DNA of 5,633 bases from assembly GCA_937927795.1 (NCBI GenBank), contig CALBSF010000103.1, forward strand, positions 1 through 5,633, in the 5' to 3' direction. A model generated the notes under the pieces. It saw only the letters and a program-made list of their open reading frames with translations, was not told the origin of the DNA and ran no database searches. Position numbers and translations under genes: made by a program. Source of the stretch: an uncultured Rickettsiales bacterium. GTDB lineage: Bacteria > Pseudomonadota > Alphaproteobacteria > Rickettsiales > UBA1997. Shown piece after piece: positions 5,542-5,633 of the stretch (position 1 is the stretch's first letter; the number at the start of each line of letters is the position of its first letter).

Positions 5542-5620
5542 TAAAAACAAAGGGGGTCAAGTTCATTGCATAACATATAAAGTTAATTTCATATGTTATA
5601 CAATGAACCCGACCCCTTTA
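5542..5620. repeat. GGGGTC-ended palindromic repeat, copy B (REP-like)
   Basis: This 79-bp copy is a direct repeat of 1909-1988, differing by one base deleted and by CC for TT near the right end. The shared block includes the leading TAAAAACAAA and trailing CCCTTTA. The arms form a hairpin of about 28 bp around TAAAGTTAATT. Its right end, complemented, is identical over 15 bases to the left end at 596-610, and its right flank (GACCCCTTTNCTTTTCT) matches that at 824-840. It follows the rloB stop by about 50 bases and likely acts as the operon's 3' hairpin. Nothing else can be supported between it and the window end. Confidence 0.82.
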
Positions 5621-5633
5621 CTTTTCTTGGATG

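Overview
The window is AT-rich bacterial DNA with a standard bacterial gene layout: tight gene pairs, an overlapping TAATG junction, and stops that are all TAA except one TAG. No gene fixes the taxon. An OxyR-type regulator, a Fic protein with a MerR-like tail, and a small defence-type cassette among short palindromic repeats would suit a low-GC Gram-negative or an uncultivated lineage such as a Patescibacteria/CPR genome. That placement is a guess.

Left part (2-571): the 3' two thirds of a LysR-type regulator with the OxyR redox cysteine pair, cut by the window edge. It converges on a Fic-domain gene (848-1831, minus strand). Between them (596-829) is a 234-bp composite hairpin. It reads best as a short GGGGTC-ended palindrome of the family seen twice more in the window, interrupted by a second, 157-bp palindromic element flanked by TATA on both sides.

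The Fic protein has a canonical Fic motif, an N-terminal inhibitory motif and a MerR-like DNA-binding tail. Upstream of it is a good sigma70-type promoter. A 15-bp sequence lies in the -35/-10 spacer and recurs 37 bp downstream over the transcription start and ribosome-binding region. This layout suggests that the protein regulates its own gene.

Right part (1909-5620): two almost identical 79-80-bp palindromic repeats in the same orientation bracket four genes arranged as two divergent pairs. The minus-strand pair is a ~60-aa single-pass membrane protein followed, with no gap, by a 349-aa protein that I recognise as resembling the LPO_1073/Vpar_1526 family. The plus-strand pair is an RloA-like AAA ATPase (AAA_21 type) overlapping by one base an RloB protein with Toprim-like acidic residues. 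The ATPase/RloB pair has the architecture of AbiL-type, and more distantly PARIS/OLD-type, anti-phage systems. Both minus-strand proteins carry a similar G-(D/N)-N-S-x-x-(I/F)-Q motif, C-terminal in the membrane protein and N-terminal in its partner, which suggests that they interact. The 183-bp divergent intergenic region holds two dyads and a plausible promoter for the ATPase gene.

The most interesting reading is a compact defence cassette (membrane peptide, soluble partner, ATPase, RloB) placed between copies of a mobile palindromic repeat, beside a Fic/MerR gene bracketed by the same repeat family. Whether the two gene pairs form one system or are neighbours in an island cannot be decided from the sequence alone.
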